Part shown: positions 20,143 through 30,458 of the stretch, one piece after another
Position numbering within the stretch: the stretch's first letter is position 1
How the letters are laid out: every line of letters starts with the position of its first letter
Source of the DNA: Dinoroseobacter shibae DFL 12 = DSM 16493
GTDB lineage: Bacteria > Pseudomonadota > Alphaproteobacteria > Rhodobacterales > Rhodobacteraceae
Length of the DNA: 64,000 nucleotides
NCBI RefSeq assembly: GCF_000018145.1
Contig: NC_009956.1
Span: 1-64,000 of the forward strand
Direction: 5' to 3'
Made by a program: the position numbers and the translations under genes
The notes under the pieces: model-generated
What the model was told of the DNA's origin: nothing
Database searches by the model: none
The model's input: the letters and a program-made list of their open reading frames with translations, nothing else

Positions 20143-21494
20143 TTCTTGCCCGGGGTGCCGTCGAACTTCTTTTCGATGTCCTTCCAGCAGTCGATATAGT
20201 CGTCCTGCAGCGGCGCCTCGGTGCCGGCAAAGCGGGTCAGGTGCTGTGGAAACCGGGTCTCGAACATGAAGGACATGGTGTTGTCGAGCTTGTCGGGGCC
20301 CAGATTGGCGTTGGAGGCCTTCTCGAACGCGTCGCGGTCGGGGCCATGCGGCAGCATCATGTTGTGCAGGCTGATCCCGCCGGGCACGAAGCCCTGCGGC
20401 TTGGCATCGTACTGGCCGTAGATGTTGCCCATCAGCTCGGACATGATGTTCTTGTGATACCAGGGCGGGCGGAAGGTATCCTCGGCCACCATCCAGCGCT
20501 CGCGGAACAGCACGAAGTCGATATTGGCGGTGCCCGGCTGGCCCGAGGGCGCGGTCAGCACGGTGAAGATCGACGGGTCCGGATGGTCGAACAGGATCGC
20601 GCCCACGGGGCAGTAATTGCGCAGATCGTATTTGCAGGGCGCGTAATTGCCGTGCCAGGCCACCACGTCCAGCGGGCTCTGGCCGATCTGCGTCTCGTGG
20701 AACTGGCCGCACCATTTCACCGTCACGGTCGAGGGCACCTCGCGGTCCTCGAAGGCCGCCACGGGCGTCTTGAAATCCCGCGGATTGGCCATGCAGTTGG
20801 CCCCGATCGGCCCGCGGCCGGGCAGCTCGAACTTCTGGCCGTAGTTTTCGCACACGAAACCCCGCGCGGGACCGTCCAGCAGTTCCACCCGGTAGAGAAG
20901 GCCGCGCGGCAGGATCGCGATCTCCTTCGGTTCCAGATCGATGATCCCCAGCTCGGTGGCAAAGCGCAAACGACCTTCCTGTGGCACCACCAGCATCTCG
21001 CTGTCGGCGGAGTAGAAATAGGCGTCCTGCATGGACTCGGTCACGAGGTAAACGTGGGCGGCCATGCCAACTTGTGTGTTCACGTCCCCCGCCGTGGTCA
21101 TGGTGCGCATCCCCGTCAGCCATGTGAGCGGCGCGTCCGTGTGCGGGACCGGGTCCCAGCGGTACTGGCCGAGGCTCGTGACCTCCGGATGGATGTCCGG
21201 CGCGGAGCGGAAATAGGGCAGCTCGACCCGCCGGTAGCGGTGGGAATGCTTGACCGAGGGCCGGATCCGGTAACACCAGGTCCGCTCGGGGCGCACATCG
21301 GTGAAGGCGGTGCCCGAGAGCTGCTCGCCATAAAGCCCGTAATTGCATTTCTGCGGGCTGTTCATGCCCTGCGGCAGGGCACCGGGCAGGGCCTCGGTCT
21401 CGAAATCATTGCCGAAACCGGGCATGTACCCTTCGGTCGTGCCCATGGGCGTCGCCGCCCGGGTCAGACCGCTGACTTGCGCTTGGGTGTTCAT
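20139..21494 (-). CDS. hmgA: Homogentisate 1,2-dioxygenase
   Basis: Non-haem iron enzyme of 451 residues that opens the homogentisate ring to maleylacetoacetate. The family pattern is clear: [44 protein letters not shown] at the start, then the C-terminal cupin with [23 protein letters not shown], which holds the iron ligands. ATG 21494 is chosen because GAGAGGAGGAGGACGG directly precedes it; the ATG 18 bp upstream would place that site inside the gene. A maleylacetoacetate isomerase is not in the window. Confidence 0.97.
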   Translation of the reverse strand: MNTQAQVSGLTRAATPMGTTEGYMPGFGNDFETEALPGALPQGMNSPQKCNYGLYGEQLSGTAFTDVRPERTWCYRIRPSVKHSHRYRRVELPYFRSAPDIHPEVTSLGQYRWDPVPHTDAPLTWLTGMRTMTTAGDVNTQVGMAAHVYLVTESMQDAYFYSADSEMLVVPQEGRLRFATELGIIDLEPKEIAILPRGLLYRVELLDGPARGFVCENYGQKFELPGRGPIGANCMANPRDFKTPVAAFEDREVPSTVTVKWCGQFHETQIGQSPLDVVAWHGNYAPCKYDLRNYCPVGAILFDHPDPSIFTVLTAPSGQPGTANIDFVLFRERWMVAEDTFRPPWYHKNIMSELMGNIYGQYDAKPQGFVPGGISLHNMMLPHGPDRDAFEKASNANLGPDKLDNTMSFMFETRFPQHLTRFAGTEAPLQDDYIDCWKDIEKKFDGTPGKK

Positions 21495-21526
21495 CCGTCC
21501 TCCTCCTCTCAAGCCGACAGGGGCGT

Positions 21527-21970
21527 TCAGGCCTCTTCGGCGGGCAGCAGCCGGTCGAGCGCCTCGTGCAACGCGTCGCGATGGCCCCCGAGCCGCGCGT
21601 CGAGATCAGCCTGGAACGCCGCCGCGATGGGGATCAGTGCATCGAGCAATTGCCGTCCCTCCTCGGTCAGGGACAGCTGAAGCAGCCGCTTGTCCTGCGT
21701 ATCCACATGCTTGCGCAGATAGCCCTTCGCTTCGAGTTTCGAGGCCGCGCGGCTGACCTTGGATTTCTCCAGGTCGGCGCGTTTCTCGATATCGCGGATC
21801 GACAGGTTCTCCGCATGGCCGACATTCAGCAGCACGCGCCACTCCGGCAGAGAGATCCCGAACCGCGCCTTGTATTGCCGCGCGATCTCGGCGCTGAGCC
21901 GCCCGGCGATCACGGTCAGCCGGTAGGGCAAGTAGCGTTCCAGGTCGAAATCCGGGGCTGGGGTCTGCAT
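21527..21970 (-). CDS. MarR-family regulator of the homogentisate cluster
   Basis: Regulator of 147 residues with a winged helix-turn-helix ([49 protein letters not shown], and the wing [16 protein letters not shown]). The ATG at 21970 fits the family length; longer in-frame reading would run into the operator region. It leads a marR-hmgA-fahA operon and faces the metallo-beta-lactamase-fold gene. Paired inverted repeats between them are likely its operators. It probably acts like HmgR, released by homogentisate or a related aromatic acid. Confidence 0.85.
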   Translation of the reverse strand: MQTPAPDFDLERYLPYRLTVIAGRLSAEIARQYKARFGISLPEWRVLLNVGHAENLSIRDIEKRADLEKSKVSRAASKLEAKGYLRKHVDTQDKRLLQLSLTEEGRQLLDALIPIAAAFQADLDARLGGHRDALHEALDRLLPAEEA

Positions 21971-22008
21971 CGCGGGTCCTTTGTCCGTCCAAGTATGGCG
22001 GCGATATC

Positions 22009-22052
22009 GTTGCAGACGCAACAACTATCTTGACACTCATTGCGATTGCAAC
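22009..22052. promoter_or_regulatory. Paired inverted repeats, likely MarR operators, with -35 element
   Basis: Two sites share the layout TTGC-N4-GCAA: GTTGC-AGAC-GCAAC at 22009-22022 and ATTGC-GATT-GCAAC at 22039-22052, exactly 30 bp apart. A TTGACA -35 element for the rightward promoter lies between them at 22030-22035. Binding would control both divergent operons. The sites are seen directly; the MarR assignment is from position. Confidence 0.7.
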
Positions 22053-22096
22053 AGACTGCCCCGGCATGCGCGCCGCATCAGACAGAGGAACATCCC

Positions 22097-23047
22097 ATGG
22101 CAAAGGCCTTCGCATCCCAGGGCGACATGACCGAGAAGACCATCACCTTCGACGAGGTCGGCCGGGGCGTCTATGCCTTCACCGCCGAGGGCGATCCGAA
22201 TTCGGGCGTGATCATCGGCGATGACAGCGTCATGATCGTAGAGGCCCAGGCCACCCCGCGCCTGGCGCAGAAGGTGATCGAGCGGGTGCGCAGCGTCACC
22301 GACAAGCCGATCAGCCACCTGGTGCTGACCCATTACCATGCGGTGCGGGTGCTCGGCGCGTCGGCCTACGGGGCGGGGCAGATCATCATGTCCGACACCG
22401 CCCGCGCCATGGTCGCCGAACGCGGGCAGGAGGATTGGGACAGCGAATTCCAGCGCTTTCCGCGCCTGTTCGAGGGGCACGAGTCGATCCCCGGCCTGAC
22501 CTGGCCGACCACGACCTTTTCCGAGAGCATGACCGTCTATCTCGGCACCCGCCGGGTCGATATCCGCAAGATCGGGCGCGCCCATACCGCCGGGGACGCG
22601 GTGATCCATGTGCCCGACGAGAACGTCATGTTCACCGGCGACATCGTCGAGGACCGCTCCGCGTGTTATTGCGGCGACGGGCATTTCGGCGACTGGGGCC
22701 GGACGCTCGACGCGATCCTGGCCTGCGAAGTGGACGCGGTCGCTCCCGGGCGCGGCGGGGCGCTGATCGGCAAGGAGGCGGTGCAGCGCGCCATCGCCAG
22801 CACCCGCGACTTCGTCGACAGCACCTATCGCCCGGCGGCCCGTGTCGCGGCGCGCGGCGGCTCGCTCAAGGAGGCGTGGGACGCCGTGCGCGCCGCCTGC
22901 GACCCGAAATTCGCCGATTACGCGATCTACGAGCATTGCCTGCCCTTCAACGTGGCCCGGGCCTTCGACGAGGCCCGCGGCATCGACACGCCCCGGATCT
23001 GGACCGCCCAGCGGGATCTCGAGATGTGGGAGGCGTTGCAGGGCTGA
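22097..23047 (+). CDS. Metallo-beta-lactamase-fold protein with altered metal motif
   Basis: Protein of 316 residues. The fold is shown by GVIIGDDSVMIVEAQATP, LVLTHYHAVRVLG and RAHTAGDAVIHVPDENVMFTGDIVED. The usual HxHxDH metal motif reads H79-Y-H81-A-V83-R84, so the Asp and third His that bind the second metal are missing, while the later His and Asp are kept. A one-metal or otherwise altered site is expected. It is the first gene of the rightward operon with a flavin monooxygenase and DUF2783 protein, so it probably acts on an aromatic pathway ester or thioester; the substrate is unknown. ATG 22097 follows AGAGGAACATCCC. Confidence 0.75.
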   Translation: MAKAFASQGDMTEKTITFDEVGRGVYAFTAEGDPNSGVIIGDDSVMIVEAQATPRLAQKVIERVRSVTDKPISHLVLTHYHAVRVLGASAYGAGQIIMSDTARAMVAERGQEDWDSEFQRFPRLFEGHESIPGLTWPTTTFSESMTVYLGTRRVDIRKIGRAHTAGDAVIHVPDENVMFTGDIVEDRSACYCGDGHFGDWGRTLDAILACEVDAVAPGRGGALIGKEAVQRAIASTRDFVDSTYRPAARVAARGGSLKEAWDAVRAACDPKFADYAIYEHCLPFNVARAFDEARGIDTPRIWTAQRDLEMWEALQG

Positions 23048-23076
23048 GCCCGGCCCGCACCGTGCACGGAGGCCCC

Positions 23077-24702
23077 ATGCTGCAAGACCGCTACGCCCTC
23101 GCCTTTCGGCTCTATCCTTACCGCAAATGCGCCGATCAGGACGCCCCCGCGCCGCGCCGCCACAAGGTCGTGGTGGTCGGCGGCGGGCCCATCGGGCTGG
23201 CCACCGCGCTCGATCTCGGGCGGCAAGGGGTGCCGGTGCTGCTGCTCGACGATCACGAGGGGATCGGCATGGGCAGCCGGGCGATCTGTTTTTCCAAGCG
23301 TACCCTGGAGATCGCCGCGCGCTATGGCTGCGCGGGCCCGATGCTCGACAAGGGGGTGGTGTGGAACGTGGGCAAGGTGTTCCAGGACGACCGGCAGGTG
23401 TTCGAGTTCAACCTGCTGCCCGAGGCCGGCCATGCCCACCCGGCCTTCATCAACCTGCCGCAACCCTGGTTCGAGAAATACCTCTTCGACCAAATCTGCA
23501 CCGCGCAAGAGGCCGGCGCACCGATCGAGATCCGCGGCCGCAACCGGGTGGAGGGGATCGACACCCTTGCCGATCACGCCGCGCTGGAGGTGGCGACCCC
23601 CGACGGCCCCTACCGGATCGAGGCCGATTGGGTGATCGGCTGCGACGGGGCGGGCTCGCCGCTGCGGGCGATGCTGGGGCTCGATTTCAAGGGGCGCGTC
23701 TTCCAGGACAGCTTCCTGATCGCCGATATCCGCATGCGCTCCGACGATTTTCCGACCGAACGCTGGTTCTGGTTCGAGCCCTGGTTCAAATCCGGCGCTT
23801 CCACCCTGCTGCACCGCCAGCCTGACGATATCTGGCGGGTGGATTTCCAGATCGGCTGGGACGTGGACCGGGCCGAGGAATTGAAAGAGGCCAACATCCG
23901 CCGCAGGCTCGACGCAATGCTGGGGGCAGAGGTCGCGTACGACATCGTCTGGTCCTCGATCTACACCTTCCAGTGCCGCCGGATGGAGAAATTCCGCCAC
24001 CACCGGGTGATCTTCGCCGGGGACGCGGCGCATCAGGTTTCCCCCTTCGGCGCGCGCGGGGCCAATTCGGGCATGCAGGACGTGGACAACCTGGGCTGGA
24101 AACTGGGGCTGGTGATTACGGGGCAGGCCCCCGACACCCTGCTCGACAGCTATGATCACGAGAGGATCCAGGGCGCGGACGAGAATATCCTGCATTCGAC
24201 CCGGGCCACGGATTTCATCACCCCGAAATCCAAGGTCAGTCACCTCTTCCGCAACGCGGTGCTGCACCTGGCCGAGAAGCATCCCTTCGCCCGACCCCTC
24301 GTGAATTCCGGGCGGCTGTCGGTGCCGTGTGTCTATGACGGCTCGCCGCTCAACGGCCCGGACGCCCTGCCCGGCGGCCCGGCGCGCACCCGGGTGGGCA
24401 GCCCCTGCGCCGACGCCCCCCTGGGCGCGGATTTCCTGCTGCGGCAGCTGGGCGACGGCTTCGTCCTGCTGGCGATCGACCGGGCGGTGCCGGACGAGAT
24501 CGCGCTGGACGGCCCACCGGTCCGCGCCTTGCGCATCTCCAAGGCGGACGATCCCAGCGGGGCGCTGGCCGCGCGCTACCTCGGGACCGCCGAAGGGGCG
24601 GTCTATCTCATCCGCCCGGATCAGCATGTGGCCGCCCGCTGGCCCGCCTTCGATGCGGGGGCCGTACAGGCCGCCCTGACCACCGCCTGCGGAAAGGACT
24701 GA
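23077..24702 (+). CDS. FAD-dependent aromatic ring monooxygenase
   Basis: Flavoprotein of 541 residues of the PheA/TfdB/MhpA class. The FAD-binding motif is [31 protein letters not shown] near residues 29-60, the DG motif [17 protein letters not shown] near 188, and the second FAD contact [34 protein letters not shown] near 310. A C-terminal thioredoxin-like domain follows. ATG 23077 is preceded by GGAGG. In this cluster it may hydroxylate a phenolic acid to give homogentisate or a neighbour compound; that is inference from position only. Confidence 0.82.
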   Translation: MLQDRYALAFRLYPYRKCADQDAPAPRRHKVVVVGGGPIGLATALDLGRQGVPVLLLDDHEGIGMGSRAICFSKRTLEIAARYGCAGPMLDKGVVWNVGKVFQDDRQVFEFNLLPEAGHAHPAFINLPQPWFEKYLFDQICTAQEAGAPIEIRGRNRVEGIDTLADHAALEVATPDGPYRIEADWVIGCDGAGSPLRAMLGLDFKGRVFQDSFLIADIRMRSDDFPTERWFWFEPWFKSGASTLLHRQPDDIWRVDFQIGWDVDRAEELKEANIRRRLDAMLGAEVAYDIVWSSIYTFQCRRMEKFRHHRVIFAGDAAHQVSPFGARGANSGMQDVDNLGWKLGLVITGQAPDTLLDSYDHERIQGADENILHSTRATDFITPKSKVSHLFRNAVLHLAEKHPFARPLVNSGRLSVPCVYDGSPLNGPDALPGGPARTRVGSPCADAPLGADFLLRQLGDGFVLLAIDRAVPDEIALDGPPVRALRISKADDPSGALAARYLGTAEGAVYLIRPDQHVAARWPAFDAGAVQAALTTACGKD

Positions 24703-24704
24703 CC

Positions 24705-24890
24705 ATGACCCGGCTCAACACCGACCCGAATATCGACGCCCCGGACGATTTCTACGCCGCCCTGCTCGCCGCGCACGAAGGCAAGACCGACGCGGAAAGT
24801 GCCGCCTTCAACGCCCGGCTGATCCTGGTGCTGGCCAACCATATCGGCGACCGCGAGGTGCTGGAGGCCGCCCTGGCCGCGGCGCAGTAG
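24705..24890 (+). CDS. DUF2783 small protein
   Basis: Protein of 61 residues ([21 protein letters not shown], then [26 protein letters not shown]). The pattern matches DUF2783, small proteins found next to flavin monooxygenases of aromatic pathways. Two bases separate it from the monooxygenase stop. The function is unknown; a partner or stabiliser of the monooxygenase is plausible. Confidence 0.75.
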   Translation: MTRLNTDPNIDAPDDFYAALLAAHEGKTDAESAAFNARLILVLANHIGDREVLEAALAAAQ

Positions 24891-24978
24891 CCCCGCCGCC
24901 CGCCGAACATGTTACAGAATTCCAGCCACCCAGAATAATCGTAACTTTTTTCTTGAGCGACTCTGCGCGGCGGCATAT

Positions 24979-24999
24979 ACCGACCACACGGTCGATTAA
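24979..24999. promoter_or_regulatory. PaaR-type operator upstream of paaJ
   Basis: ACCGACC-ACAC-GGTCGATTAA, whose core CGACC-N4-GGTCG is a perfect inverted repeat. The same element (ACCGACC-N4-GGTCAATTAA) stands at 32376-32396 before the other paa operons. It lies 17 bp before the GTG start of paaJ, so a bound repressor would block transcription of paaJABCDE. Confidence 0.75.
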
Positions 25000-25015
25000 C
25001 CCCGGGGGGAGCGCG

Positions 25016-26218
25016 GTGGACGCAGTGATTTGCGATGGGGTCCGAACCCCGATCGGGCGCTATGGCGGGGCGCTGTCCTCGGTGCGGGCCGATGACCTCG
25101 CCGCCCTGCCCATCGCAGCCCTGATGGCGCGCAATCCGGGTGTGGACTGGGCCCGGGTCGACGAGGTGATCTATGGCGCCGCCAACCAGGCCGGGGAAGA
25201 CAACCGCAACGTCGCGCGCATGGCCGCCCTGCTCGCCGGTCTGCCCGAGGAGGTGCCCGGCCTCACGGTGAACCGGCTCTGTGCCAGTGGCATGGACGCG
25301 GTCGGCGCTGCCGCGCGCGGGATCAAGGCCGGGGAATATGACCTGGCCATCGCCGGCGGGATCGAGAGCATGAGCCGCGCGCCCTTCGTCATGCCCAAGG
25401 CCGAGAGCGCGTTTACCCGCGCCGCCACGGTCCACGACACCACCATCGGCTGGCGCTTCGTCAACCCGAAGATTGCGGCAATGCATGGCATCGATACGAT
25501 GCCGCAAACCGCCGACACCGTCGCCGCCGCCTACGAGATCAGCCGCGCCGACCAGGACGCCTTCGCCGCGCGGTCCCAGGCCCGCTGGGCCGCCGCCGAC
25601 GCAGCCGGGCTCTTTGCCGACGAGATCGTGCCGGTCCCGGTGCCCCAGCGCGGGAGTGCCCCGATCCTCGTGGACCGGGACGAACACCCCCGCCCGGGCA
25701 CCGATGCCGCCCGGCTGGCCGGGCTGAAGGGCATCAACGGGCCCGGTCTGTCGGTCACGGCGGGCAATGCCAGCGGCGTGAACGACGGCGCCGCGGCGCT
25801 GCTGATCGCGTCGGCCGCCGCGGCGCGGGCCCATGGGCTGACCCCGATGGCGCGGGTGGTCGGCATGGCCTCCGCCGGGGTGGCGCCGCGTGTCATGGGA
25901 ATTGGCCCCGTGCCCGCCAGCCGCAAGCTGCTGGACCGCGCGGGCCTGACCCTCGACCAGATGGACGTGATCGAGCTGAACGAGGCCTTCGCGAGCCAGA
26001 GCCTCGCGACACTGCGCCAGCTTGGCCTGGCCGATGACGATGTCAGGGTGAACCCCAATGGCGGCGCCATCGCCATGGGCCATCCGCTGGGCATGTCCGG
26101 CGCGCGGCTGGTGCTGACGGCGGCGCATCAGCTCAGGCGCACGGGCGGGCGCTATGCGCTCTGCACCATGTGCGTCGGCGTGGGCCAGGGCACGGCCCTG
26201 ATACTCGAACGCGTCTGA
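25016..26218 (+). CDS. paaJ: 3-oxoadipyl-CoA / 3-oxo-5,6-dehydrosuberyl-CoA thiolase
   Basis: Thiolase of 400 residues, the normal PaaJ/PcaF length, making the final cleavages of phenylacetate breakdown to acetyl-CoA and succinyl-CoA. The active Cys is in [13 protein letters not shown] near residue 89, the His in [16 protein letters not shown] near 354, and the second Cys in [13 protein letters not shown] near 384. Start GTG 25016 is chosen because GGGGGGAGCGC precedes it and the operator would otherwise be inside the gene. First gene of paaJABCDE. Confidence 0.93.
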   Translation: MDAVICDGVRTPIGRYGGALSSVRADDLAALPIAALMARNPGVDWARVDEVIYGAANQAGEDNRNVARMAALLAGLPEEVPGLTVNRLCASGMDAVGAAARGIKAGEYDLAIAGGIESMSRAPFVMPKAESAFTRAATVHDTTIGWRFVNPKIAAMHGIDTMPQTADTVAAAYEISRADQDAFAARSQARWAAADAAGLFADEIVPVPVPQRGSAPILVDRDEHPRPGTDAARLAGLKGINGPGLSVTAGNASGVNDGAAALLIASAAAARAHGLTPMARVVGMASAGVAPRVMGIGPVPASRKLLDRAGLTLDQMDVIELNEAFASQSLATLRQLGLADDDVRVNPNGGAIAMGHPLGMSGARLVLTAAHQLRRTGGRYALCTMCVGVGQGTALILERV

Positions 26219-26235
26219 CCCGGGAGGAACACGAC

Positions 26236-27213
26236 ATGTATGCACAGATGATCGCATCCGAAGCGAGCCGGGAGGACCCGGAGAAGCTGGCCGCCTTCCA
26301 GGCGCGCATCGACGCGGGCGAGAAGATCGAGCCGAAGGACTGGATGCCCGAAGGCTACCGCAAGACCCTGATCCGCCAGATCGGCCAGCACGCCCATTCC
26401 GAGATCGTCGGCCAGCTGCCCGAGGGCAACTGGATCACCCGGGCCCCCACACTGGAGCGCAAGGCGATCCTGCTGGCCAAGGTGCAGGACGAGGCGGGCC
26501 ACGGGCTCTATCTCTATTGCGCGGCCGAGACCCTGGGCGTGTCGCGCGACGAACTGACCGAGATGCTGCTGGATGGCCGCATGAAATACAGCTCGATCTT
26601 CAACTACCCGACCCTGACCTGGGCCGATATGGGGGCGGTCGGCTGGCTGGTCGATGGTGCGGCGATCATGAACCAGGTGCCGTTGCAGCGGACCTCCTTC
26701 GGGCCCTATGCCCGGGCGATGATCCGGATCTGCAAGGAGGAATCGTTCCACCAGCGGCAGGGCTATGACATCATGATGAAGATGGCCCGGGGCACGCCCG
26801 CCCAGAAGGCGATGGCCCAGAACGCGCTGGACCGGTTCTGGTATCCCGCGCTGATGATGTTCGGCCCCTCGGACAAGGACAGCGTACATTCCGCCCAGTC
26901 GATGGCCTGGAAGATCAAGATCAACACCAATGACGAGCTGCGCCAGAAATTCGTCGACCAGACCGTACCGCAGGCCGAATATCTCGGGCTGACCGTGCCC
27001 GACGAGACGCTGAAATGGAACGACGACAAGGGCGGCTACGATTTCGCCGAACCGGACTGGGACGAGTTCTTCGAGGTGATCCGCGGCAACGGGCCGTGCA
27101 ACACCGAACGTCTGGCGGCGCGCAACAGGGCCTGGGACGAGGGCCAATGGGTGCGCGACGGCCTTCTGGCCCATGCCGCGAAACGCAAGCACAGGAAGGT
27201 TGCCGCAGAATGA
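26236..27213 (+). CDS. paaA: 1,2-phenylacetyl-CoA epoxidase subunit A
   Basis: Catalytic subunit (325 residues) of the di-iron epoxidase that turns phenylacetyl-CoA into the ring-1,2-epoxide. Ferritin-like iron ligands are visible in [17 protein letters not shown] and [15 protein letters not shown] (ExxH motifs). ATG 26236 follows GGGAGGAACACGAC. The stop overlaps paaB (ATGA, 27210). Confidence 0.97.
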   Translation: MYAQMIASEASREDPEKLAAFQARIDAGEKIEPKDWMPEGYRKTLIRQIGQHAHSEIVGQLPEGNWITRAPTLERKAILLAKVQDEAGHGLYLYCAAETLGVSRDELTEMLLDGRMKYSSIFNYPTLTWADMGAVGWLVDGAAIMNQVPLQRTSFGPYARAMIRICKEESFHQRQGYDIMMKMARGTPAQKAMAQNALDRFWYPALMMFGPSDKDSVHSAQSMAWKIKINTNDELRQKFVDQTVPQAEYLGLTVPDETLKWNDDKGGYDFAEPDWDEFFEVIRGNGPCNTERLAARNRAWDEGQWVRDGLLAHAAKRKHRKVAAE

Positions 27214-27542
27214 GCACACAGCCCGCCGCAGATCCCGACGCGCCCGCCCCGCGCCCCCGCCGCCCCGAATGGCCCCTCTGGGAGGTGTTCATCCGTGGTC
27301 AGCACGGGCTGAGCCACCGCCATGTCGGCAGCCTGCATGCCCCGGACGAAGAGATGGCGATCAAGCATGCCCGCGACGTCTATACCCGCCGCAACGAGGG
27401 CGTCAGCATCTGGGTGGTGGAGGCGCGCCACATCGCGGCCTCCAGCCCGTCGGAGAAAGGGCCGCTCTACGAACCCTCCGAGAGCAAGGTCTACCGGCAT
27501 CCGACCTTCTTCGACATCCCCGACGACGTGGGGGCGATGTGA
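27210..27542 (+). CDS. paaB: 1,2-phenylacetyl-CoA epoxidase subunit B
   Basis: Small subunit of 110 residues. The PaaB core is [50 protein letters not shown]. An extra proline-rich N-terminal stretch of about 20 residues precedes it. Required for assembly of the epoxidase. Overlaps paaA by 4 bp and paaC by 1 bp. Confidence 0.96.
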   Translation: MSTQPAADPDAPAPRPRRPEWPLWEVFIRGQHGLSHRHVGSLHAPDEEMAIKHARDVYTRRNEGVSIWVVEARHIAASSPSEKGPLYEPSESKVYRHPTFFDIPDDVGAM

Positions 27543-28309
27543 TGGGACAGGCGGACCCGGACCCGCTCTTCGCGTTTCTGTGCCGGATGGGCGACAACAC
27601 GCTGGTGCTCGGCCACCGGGTCAGCGAGTGGTGCGGCCATGCGCCGGTGCTGGAGGAGGACATCGCCCTGGCCAACACCGCGCTCGACCTGATCGGCCAG
27701 ACCCAGATGTGGCTCGGCCATGCGGGCGCGGTCGAGGGCAAGGGCCGCTCGGCGGACGATCTGGCGATGCTGCGCGACGTGTGGGATTTCCGCAACCTGC
27801 TGCTGGTCGAGCAGCCCAATGGCGATTTCGGCCAGACCATGATGCGCCAGTTCCTGTTCGATGCGTGGCACCTGCAGATGTTGCGCGCCCTGACCGGGTC
27901 GTCGGAGCCGCAGGTGGCCGCGATCGCGGCCAAGTCGGTCAAGGAGGTGCAGTACCATCTCGAACGCTCCGGCGAGATGGTGATCGGGCTGGGCGACGGC
28001 ACCGCCGAGAGCCATGGCCGGATGCAGGCGGCGCTCGATCTGCTGTGGCCCTATGTGGGCGAGATGTTCCAGCCCGACCCGGTGGACAGGGCGATGGCCG
28101 CCGCCGGGATCGCGCCGGACCCGTCCGGTCTGCGGGCGGGGTTCGACGCCCATGTGGACGCGGTGCTGGCCGAGGCGACCCTGTCGATCCCCGAAGGCGG
28201 CTTTGCCCAGACCGGCGGCAAGACTGGGTTCCAGCATTCCGAGCACCTGGGACACATGCTGACCCAGATGCAATGGCTGCAACGGGCCTATCCCGGGGCC
28301 CGGTGGTAG
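27542..28309 (+). CDS. paaC: 1,2-phenylacetyl-CoA epoxidase subunit C
   Basis: Structural ferritin-like subunit of 255 residues that pairs with PaaA. The pattern LGHRVSEWCGHAPVLEEDIALANTALDLIGQTQMWL and VKEVQYHLERSGEMVIGLGDGTAESH is characteristic. ATG 27542 overlaps the paaB TGA; a GTG one codon upstream is an alternative. Confidence 0.95.
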   Translation: MGQADPDPLFAFLCRMGDNTLVLGHRVSEWCGHAPVLEEDIALANTALDLIGQTQMWLGHAGAVEGKGRSADDLAMLRDVWDFRNLLLVEQPNGDFGQTMMRQFLFDAWHLQMLRALTGSSEPQVAAIAAKSVKEVQYHLERSGEMVIGLGDGTAESHGRMQAALDLLWPYVGEMFQPDPVDRAMAAAGIAPDPSGLRAGFDAHVDAVLAEATLSIPEGGFAQTGGKTGFQHSEHLGHMLTQMQWLQRAYPGARW

Positions 28310-28310
28310 G

Positions 28311-28769
28311 ATGCAACCCGCCCCGGCAGAGATCTGGGCCTGGCTCGACGCGGTGCCCGACCCCGAGATCCCGGCGATCTCGGTGGTGGATCTGGGCATC
28401 GTGCGCGACGTGGCCTGGGACGGCGACACCCTGGAGGTCGCGGTGACCCCGACCTATTCGGGCTGCCCGGCCACCCGGGTCATCGCGATGGATATCGAGA
28501 CAGCGCTGCACGCCCGCGGGCTGGACAAGGTCCGCATCAGGACACAGATCAGCCCGCCCTGGACCACCGACTGGCTGTCGGAAAAGGGCCGTGCAAAGCT
28601 GCTGGACTACGGCATCGCGCCCCCCCGGGCGGCGGGCGGGCCGGACAGCTGCCCGCGCTGCCGATCCACCAACGTCACCCGGATCAGCCAGTTCGGATCG
28701 ACCCCGTGCAAGGCGCAATGGCGCTGCGCCGACTGCCTCGAACCCTTCGACTATTTCAAGTGCATCTGA
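28311..28769 (+). CDS. paaD: Epoxidase maturation protein PaaD
   Basis: Protein of 152 residues of the DUF59/MIP18 type with a C-terminal zinc-ribbon. Residues 1-100 hold VPDPEIPAISVVDLGIVRDV and TYSGCPATRVIAMDIE. The C-terminal cysteines (CPRCRSTNVTRISQFGSTPCKAQWRCADCLEPFDYFKC) are complete. It likely helps load iron or Fe-S on the epoxidase complex. Confidence 0.94.
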   Translation: MQPAPAEIWAWLDAVPDPEIPAISVVDLGIVRDVAWDGDTLEVAVTPTYSGCPATRVIAMDIETALHARGLDKVRIRTQISPPWTTDWLSEKGRAKLLDYGIAPPRAAGGPDSCPRCRSTNVTRISQFGSTPCKAQWRCADCLEPFDYFKCI

Positions 28770-28781
28770 GGAGCGCGTGTG

Positions 28782-29852
28782 ATGGCCCGTTTTCATCCCC
28801 TGTCAGTCACGGATGTCCGCAAGACCATTCGCGACGCGGTCGTGGTGACCCTGAAACCCGTCGACGGGGGCGATTTCGGGTTCATCCAGGGGCAGTACCT
28901 GACCTTCCGGCGGTCCTTCGACGGCACCGAGCTGCGCCGCTCCTACTCGATCTGCGCCGGACGGGATGACGGCGTGCTTCAGGTCGGCATCAAGCGGGTC
29001 GAGGGCGGCGCGTTCTCGACCTGGGCCAATGACAGCCTCGCGCCCGGCATGACCCTGGAGGCGATGGCGCCGATGGGCAGCTTCCACACGCCCCTCGACC
29101 CGCACACGCCCCGCAACTATCTCGCCTTCGCCGGGGGGTCGGGCATCACGCCGATCCTGTCGATCCTGAAGACCGTGCTCGCCCGGGAGCCCGGCAGCCG
29201 CTTGACGCTGGTCTATGCCAACCGGGGTGTGAACACGATCATGTTCCGCGAGGAGCTGGAGGATCTCAAGAACCTGCACATGGGGCGGCTGACCGTGATC
29301 CATGTGCTGGAAAGCGACGCGCAGGAGATCGACCTGTTCACCGGCCGGGTCGACGGGGCGAAATGCGACGCCCTGTTCGCCCACTGGATCGACATCGACA
29401 GCATCGACACCGCCTTCATCTGCGGGCCCGAACCGATGATGCTGGGCATCGCGGCGGCGCTGCGGGCGCACGGGATGACCGACGACCGGATCAAGTTCGA
29501 ACTTTTCGCCAGCGGCCAGCCCGGGCGCCTGCCGCGCAAACCCGGCGCCGCCGCCGGTCACGACCCCGAGGCCCGGGCGACCGCGGCCACCGTCACCATG
29601 GACGGCGCGGCGCGCAGCTTTGCCATGGACAAGGACCAGTCGATCCTCGACGCGGCGCTCGCGAACGCACTGGATGCGCCCTATGCCTGCAAGGCCGGGG
29701 TCTGCTCCACCTGCAAGTGCAAGGTGCTGGAGGGCGAGGTGGAGATGATCGCCAACCACGCGCTGGAAGATTACGAGGTGGCAAGGGGGTACGTGCTGTC
29801 CTGCCAGTCCTACCCGGTGACGGACCGGGTTGTGGTGACCTACGACCACTAG
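28782..29852 (+). CDS. paaE: 1,2-phenylacetyl-CoA epoxidase reductase subunit E
   Basis: Reductase of 356 residues feeding electrons to PaaA. An FNR-type flavin domain (RRSYSICAG) and NAD domain (GGSGITPILSILKTVL, ICGPEPMMLGIAAAL) are followed by a C-terminal plant-type 2Fe-2S domain with cysteines in YACKAGVCSTCKCKVLEG and VLSCQSYP. ATG 28782 is preceded by GAGGAGCGCGTGTG; a GTG one codon upstream is possible. Ends convergent to paaR. Confidence 0.96.
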   Translation: MARFHPLSVTDVRKTIRDAVVVTLKPVDGGDFGFIQGQYLTFRRSFDGTELRRSYSICAGRDDGVLQVGIKRVEGGAFSTWANDSLAPGMTLEAMAPMGSFHTPLDPHTPRNYLAFAGGSGITPILSILKTVLAREPGSRLTLVYANRGVNTIMFREELEDLKNLHMGRLTVIHVLESDAQEIDLFTGRVDGAKCDALFAHWIDIDSIDTAFICGPEPMMLGIAAALRAHGMTDDRIKFELFASGQPGRLPRKPGAAAGHDPEARATAATVTMDGAARSFAMDKDQSILDAALANALDAPYACKAGVCSTCKCKVLEGEVEMIANHALEDYEVARGYVLSCQSYPVTDRVVVTYDH

Positions 29853-29859
29853 GCCGGGC

Positions 29860-30456
29860 TCAGAGCCCGCGCAGCCCCGACAGGGTCAGCCGCGTGACCA
29901 GCCCGGCGTAGTCGTCCCGCGCCTGCCGGTCGGCGGGGCTGTTCCACATGTAGAACCAGTTGAGCATTCCGAAGATCGACATCACCGTCGCACGCAGCTT
30001 GCGCGAGTCCTGCGCGAACGCCTCCGGTGCGATCGCGGCCACGATGCCGCTCATCTGCCCCACGAGGTCGCGCTGATAGGCCTTGAGGATCTTCTGCTGC
30101 TCCGGGGGCAGCAACGGGATGCCCTCGGTCTGGATCTTGTGCTCGTGATCCATCCCCTCATAGGCGCGCAGGGTCTCGGTCACGATCCGCCCGAGCTGCG
30201 CCTCGGGGGCGAGCCCGGCCAGGTCCAGCCCGAGGATACGGTCGCGCAGGGCCGACAGGTAAGTGTCGAGGATATCGAAGAGCAGCGCGTCCTTGCTGCT
30301 GTAATAGTGATAGATATTGGCCTTCGAGATGCCGCAATCCTTCGCCACCTGGGCCATCGAGGCGCGCGCGAACCCCTGGTCCGCGAAGACGCGGGCCGCG
30401 ACCTTCAGGATATGCATCCGCTTTGCGTCGTGGTCCTTGGCGATGGGGCGCGACAC
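29860..30456 (-). CDS. paaR: TetR-family regulator of phenylacetate genes (PaaR type)
   Basis: TetR/AcrR-type repressor of 198 residues. The helix-turn-helix (FADQGFARASMAQVAKDCGISKANIYHYYSSKDALLFDIL) is N-terminal and the ligand domain follows. The start is GTG 30456, two bases after the paaK stop, preceded by AAAAAGGACTAGCC. It is last in a paaI-paaK-paaR operon, and two identical-type palindromes stand before the paa operons. By analogy to known PaaR it should release DNA on binding phenylacetyl-CoA. Confidence 0.87.
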   Translation of the reverse strand: MSRPIAKDHDAKRMHILKVAARVFADQGFARASMAQVAKDCGISKANIYHYYSSKDALLFDILDTYLSALRDRILGLDLAGLAPEAQLGRIVTETLRAYEGMDHEHKIQTEGIPLLPPEQQKILKAYQRDLVGQMSGIVAAIAPEAFAQDSRKLRATVMSIFGMLNWFYMWNSPADRQARDDYAGLVTRLTLSGLRGL

Positions 30457-30458
30457 GG

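Noticed and set aside
20143-21348. N-terminal extension of the fumarylacetoacetase frame
   Set aside because: The upstream part of the frame lies inside hmgA in another frame; the family N-terminus begins at GTG 20142, overlapping the hmgA stop.
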